A stretch of 64,000 nt of DNA from Bacillus xiapuensis (lineage in GTDB: Bacteria; Bacillota; Bacilli; Bacillales; Domibacillaceae), in contig NZ_KZ454940.1 in assembly GCF_002797355.1 (NCBI RefSeq), forward strand, positions 186,001 to 250,000, given 5' to 3'. The notes below the pieces were generated by a model. It was given only the letters and a program-made list of their open reading frames with translations. It searched no databases and was not told the DNA's origin. Positions 61,821 to 64,000 of the stretch are shown here, piece by piece; the first letter of the stretch is position 1; each line of letters opens with the position of its first letter. Both the position numbers and the translations under genes were made by a program.

Positions 61821-63293
61821 TCAACTTCGCCGCCGGTTTTTTTGCTTGTCGCTTAAGTACATGAGAGCGGCTTGCAGCTGCACGTCGTTTTTGTCTTTTT
61901 GAATTTCTTCGAGCCATGCTTGTTCAAGATAGTCGGCTGTCCGCTGATCTATGACTCCAGTTTGTTTCGTTTTGGCCTGCAGCTGCAGGGCGCGCACAGC
62001 TTGTTCGGTTTCTTCGCTAAAGTAGCCATCCGTCCGCCCGGGCCCATAGCCAAGGCCTTTTAGCATCATTTGCGCGCTTTTGACATTATCATCAATCATT
62101 TCCCGCTCCAAAGGCTTGGTGATCTGCAAGGGATGAGCATTGAAATAAGCAGGCTGTTTCACTTCTATATCAGGCTGTATGCCTTTTTGGTGAATCCAAT
62201 TCCCGTTTGGTGTCAGCCATTTGTGCGTCGTAAGCTTGAGGTTGCTGCCGTCGCCGAGAGCAACCGGCTGCTGAACCGTTCCCTTTCCGAAGCTTGCTTC
62301 CCCGATGATCGGATAGCCTTCTGCTTCCTTCAAGGCAGCAGCCAGAATCTCAGAAGCAGATGCACTGCCTTCATCTGTCAGCACAGCAATCGGATAAGGC
62401 TTCACCTGTTTTGTTTCAGTAAAAAAAGGAAGCTTCCGTCCGCCTTTTTCTTCAATTTGCATATAGGCCTTATTCTCAGTGACCAGCTCCTTCAATATTT
62501 CCTGGACGCTATCCAAGAAGCCGCCCGGATTGCCGCGCACATCAATCAAAAGACCGGTCACCTCTTTTTGTTCCAGTCTTTTTAGCTCGCGCTTGAAATC
62601 CTTCGCGGTATTTTCGGAGAAGGAAGTGATTTCAATAAGGCCGATCGGCTGGCCCTTCTTCTTTTTCACCTTCGCTTCGACCGTTTCAATCGGAATTTCG
62701 CTTCTCTTCACTTTCACTTTAAGCGGCTTGGACAGTCCTTGGCGAATAATGCCGAGGGTAACACTCGTTCCTTTCTTGCCGCGGATTTTCTTCATCGCTT
62801 CAAACATCGTCATGCCATTTACGGACTTGCCGTCAATAGCGACAATTTGATCCTTCGGTTTCAGTCCGGCCTCCTCAGCCGGGGAGTCTTTCACAGGAGC
62901 GACGATGATCAGCTTGCCGTCCTCAATCGTAATCTCCGCTCCAATGCCGTCAAATGAAGATCCGAGTGAATCCTCAAACTGCTTAACCGTATCGGCGTCC
63001 ATATAGACAGAGTACGGATCCTTCAAGGAGCCCACCATCCCATCAATCGCTCCTTCCACAAGATCCGTGCGGTTCACCTCGTCTACATACTGGTCAGAAA
63101 TCACTTTGTAAGCTGTCTGGACCTTGTGAAGCTCGTCCGGCAGTTTGGCCTCCCCTGGCGGCACTTCCCCCTGTTCTTTCCTCGGCTGCGCCGGCTCCTC
63201 TCCCGCCTCCCAAGCAGCGATTCCGGCATACATTCCGCCTGCACCGGTGAGAAAAGAAGCCGCCGTGATAGCTGCAATCCATTTTTTCTTCAC
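61821..63293 (-). CDS. ctpB: Carboxy-terminal processing protease CtpB
   Basis: 490 residues from a GTG at 63293 after GGAGGGGG. An N-terminal signal-like hydrophobic stretch (residues 5-28), a PDZ domain (about 90-180), the S41 peptidase core with the nucleophile Ser in DEGSASASEILAAALKE and Lys in FGKGTVQQP, and a C-terminal peptidoglycan-binding domain (MMLKGLGYGPGRTDGYFSEE). In B. subtilis CtpB cleaves SpoIVFA (and SpoIVFB-complex partners) from the intermembrane space, triggering sigma-K activation. Next to minJ as in that species. Confidence 0.93.
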   Translation of the reverse strand: MKKKWIAAITAASFLTGAGGMYAGIAAWEAGEEPAQPRKEQGEVPPGEAKLPDELHKVQTAYKVISDQYVDEVNRTDLVEGAIDGMVGSLKDPYSVYMDADTVKQFEDSLGSSFDGIGAEITIEDGKLIIVAPVKDSPAEEAGLKPKDQIVAIDGKSVNGMTMFEAMKKIRGKKGTSVTLGIIRQGLSKPLKVKVKRSEIPIETVEAKVKKKKGQPIGLIEITSFSENTAKDFKRELKRLEQKEVTGLLIDVRGNPGGFLDSVQEILKELVTENKAYMQIEEKGGRKLPFFTETKQVKPYPIAVLTDEGSASASEILAAALKEAEGYPIIGEASFGKGTVQQPVALGDGSNLKLTTHKWLTPNGNWIHQKGIQPDIEVKQPAYFNAHPLQITKPLEREMIDDNVKSAQMMLKGLGYGPGRTDGYFSEETEQAVRALQLQAKTKQTGVIDQRTADYLEQAWLEEIQKDKNDVQLQAALMYLSDKQKNRRRS

Positions 63294-63324
63294 TGTTTTG
63301 CCCCCTCCAATATGGAAAGCTAAT

Positions 63325-63370
63325 CAAAAAAGCTGTCCCGAAGGATCCGCTAAGATCTCGCTGAGACAGC
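63325..63370 (-). terminator. Probable terminator after the ResA-like gene
   Basis: GCTGTC/GACAGC closes a long imperfect hairpin followed on the minus strand by TTTTTTG, 50 bases past the stop. Confidence 0.6.
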
Positions 63371-63419
63371 CTCCTTTGTACACTGTATGAAGCGGGAGGA
63401 CAAGTTATGATTGAATCGC

Positions 63420-64000
63420 TCATTTCAGCTCGCTCACCAGCTGCTTCATCATTTTTTTATCCATCGGGCCGATAATTTTCTGATGAACGGTGAGATCGCT
63501 GTTTAAAATATACGTCGTCGGGATGGTAAAAGCTTGATATTCCTTGCCGACCGTTCCTTTCTCATCCAGCAGTACCGGAAAAGTCAATTCGTACTGTCTT
63601 GCGAATGCTGCAATGGCTTTTGGGCCTTTGTCATTTTCCGTTAAATTCACCGCAAGAATTTCCACGTTATTCTGCTTCGCTTCTTCTTGATAATAACTTT
63701 GCATATGGGGCATCTCCGCTTTGCACGGCGGACACCATGTAGCCCAAAAATTCAAGATAATCTTCTTCCCTTCGTAATCGGACAGCGAGACTTTTTGCCC
63801 ATCCAATGTGCGCAGAGTGAAATCCGGCGCCTTCTCTCCCTGGCCGATGCCAAAATCTTGACCGGCCAGGGCGGAATCTTTCGTGATCTTCATGCCGGCG
63901 CTGTCTAAATCTGTATTGTCCTGTCGATCTTTTACGATGTTGACCGCGGCAATGCCAATCAGCAATACTAGCAGTGCGAAACCAAACCACTTTTTATTCA
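63420..64000 (-). CDS. ResA-like membrane-anchored thioredoxin (start codon cut by the window edge)
   Basis: About 193 residues. The last base of the window is the second base of what should be the ATG: the frame continues upstream of 63965 as NKKWFGFALLVLLIGIAAVN, a signal-anchor helix, so the A of the start lies at 64001. The redox domain has WATWCPPCKAEMPH (CPPC motif) and the cis-Pro in TIPTTYIL. It is a ResA/StoA/YneN-type extracytoplasmic thiol reductase for cytochrome c or spore-cortex maturation; which one cannot be told. Confidence 0.85.
   Translation of the reverse strand, partial: NKKWFGFALLVLLIGIAAVNIVKDRQDNTDLDSAGMKITKDSALAGQDFGIGQGEKAPDFTLRTLDGQKVSLSDYEGKKIILNFWATWCPPCKAEMPHMQSYYQEEAKQNNVEILAVNLTENDKGPKAIAAFARQYELTFPVLLDEKGTVGKEYQAFTIPTTYILNSDLTVHQKIIGPMDKKMMKQLVSELK

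Overview
The window is a chromosomal segment of an endospore-forming-type Bacillaceae bacterium. The evidence is gene order: from about 12 kb to the right edge it follows Bacillus subtilis blocks closely (ssrA-smpB-rnr-est-secG; eno-gpmI-tpiA-pgk-gapA-cggR; clpP beside a tRNA-Arg; crh-whiA-yvcK-rapZ-yvcI-trxB-yvcD; the his operon; yvoF-ppaX-yvoD-lgt-hprK; uvrA-uvrB; minJ-ctpB). Crh, CggR, HisZ and MinJ point to the same group. The genus cannot be fixed from the sequence alone. The tmRNA tag reads GKQNNYALAA.

Positions 1 to about 11.9 kb are an accessory island, clearly more AT-rich than the rest. Its left side holds insertion-sequence debris: the start of an IS21-family istA with its end repeats, inserted into a broken ISL3-family transposase gene, plus a second ISL3 remnant. 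Positions 1353-11269 form one minus-strand operon for a ribosomally made, modified peptide. It encodes a membrane M50 peptidase, a split LanB-type dehydratase (glutamylation protein and separate elimination protein), a YcaO cyclodehydratase, an E1-like zinc protein, a fusion of a leader-binding domain with a SagB-type dehydrogenase, a second SagB-like dehydrogenase, a two-part ABC transporter, and three different small precursor peptides at the 3' end. The precursors share a leader motif (Y-I/L-E-E-Q) and have Ser/Thr/Cys/Gly-rich cores. The toolset predicts a linear azol(in)e peptide with dehydroamino acids, as in goadsporin, or a reduced thiopeptide. This is the most interesting system here. 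On the right the island ends in a zinc-ribbon gene and an IS6-family remnant, just past the 3' end of ssrA, a common island integration site.

12-24.5 kb: ribosome rescue and RNA decay (ssrA, smpB, rnr), an esterase, secG, then the central glycolytic operon led by its repressor gene cggR, with a recognisable CggR operator and promoter. 24.5-31 kb: a glutaredoxin-like protein, sigma-54, tRNA-Arg(CCG), clpP with a sigma-B-like promoter and a CtsR box over a sigma-A promoter, and the crh-whiA-yvcK-rapZ-yvcI group. 31.8-41 kb: trxB, a TPR protein, and the complete eight-gene his operon with its promoter and terminator. 41-50.8 kb: a stress-type SDR behind a sigma-B-like promoter, then cell-envelope and HPr-kinase genes, yvlD/yvlB, and uvrA. 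50.8-64 kb: uvrB with a LexA-like box, a sulfur-handling set (tauE-like, glutaredoxin, persulfide-dioxygenase/rhodanese fusion) carrying CsoR/CstR-like palindromes, csbA, an HD hydrolase, uppP, a CorC/HlyC-type protein preceded by possible leader peptides, speG, minJ, ctpB and a ResA-like thioredoxin whose start codon begins one base outside the window.
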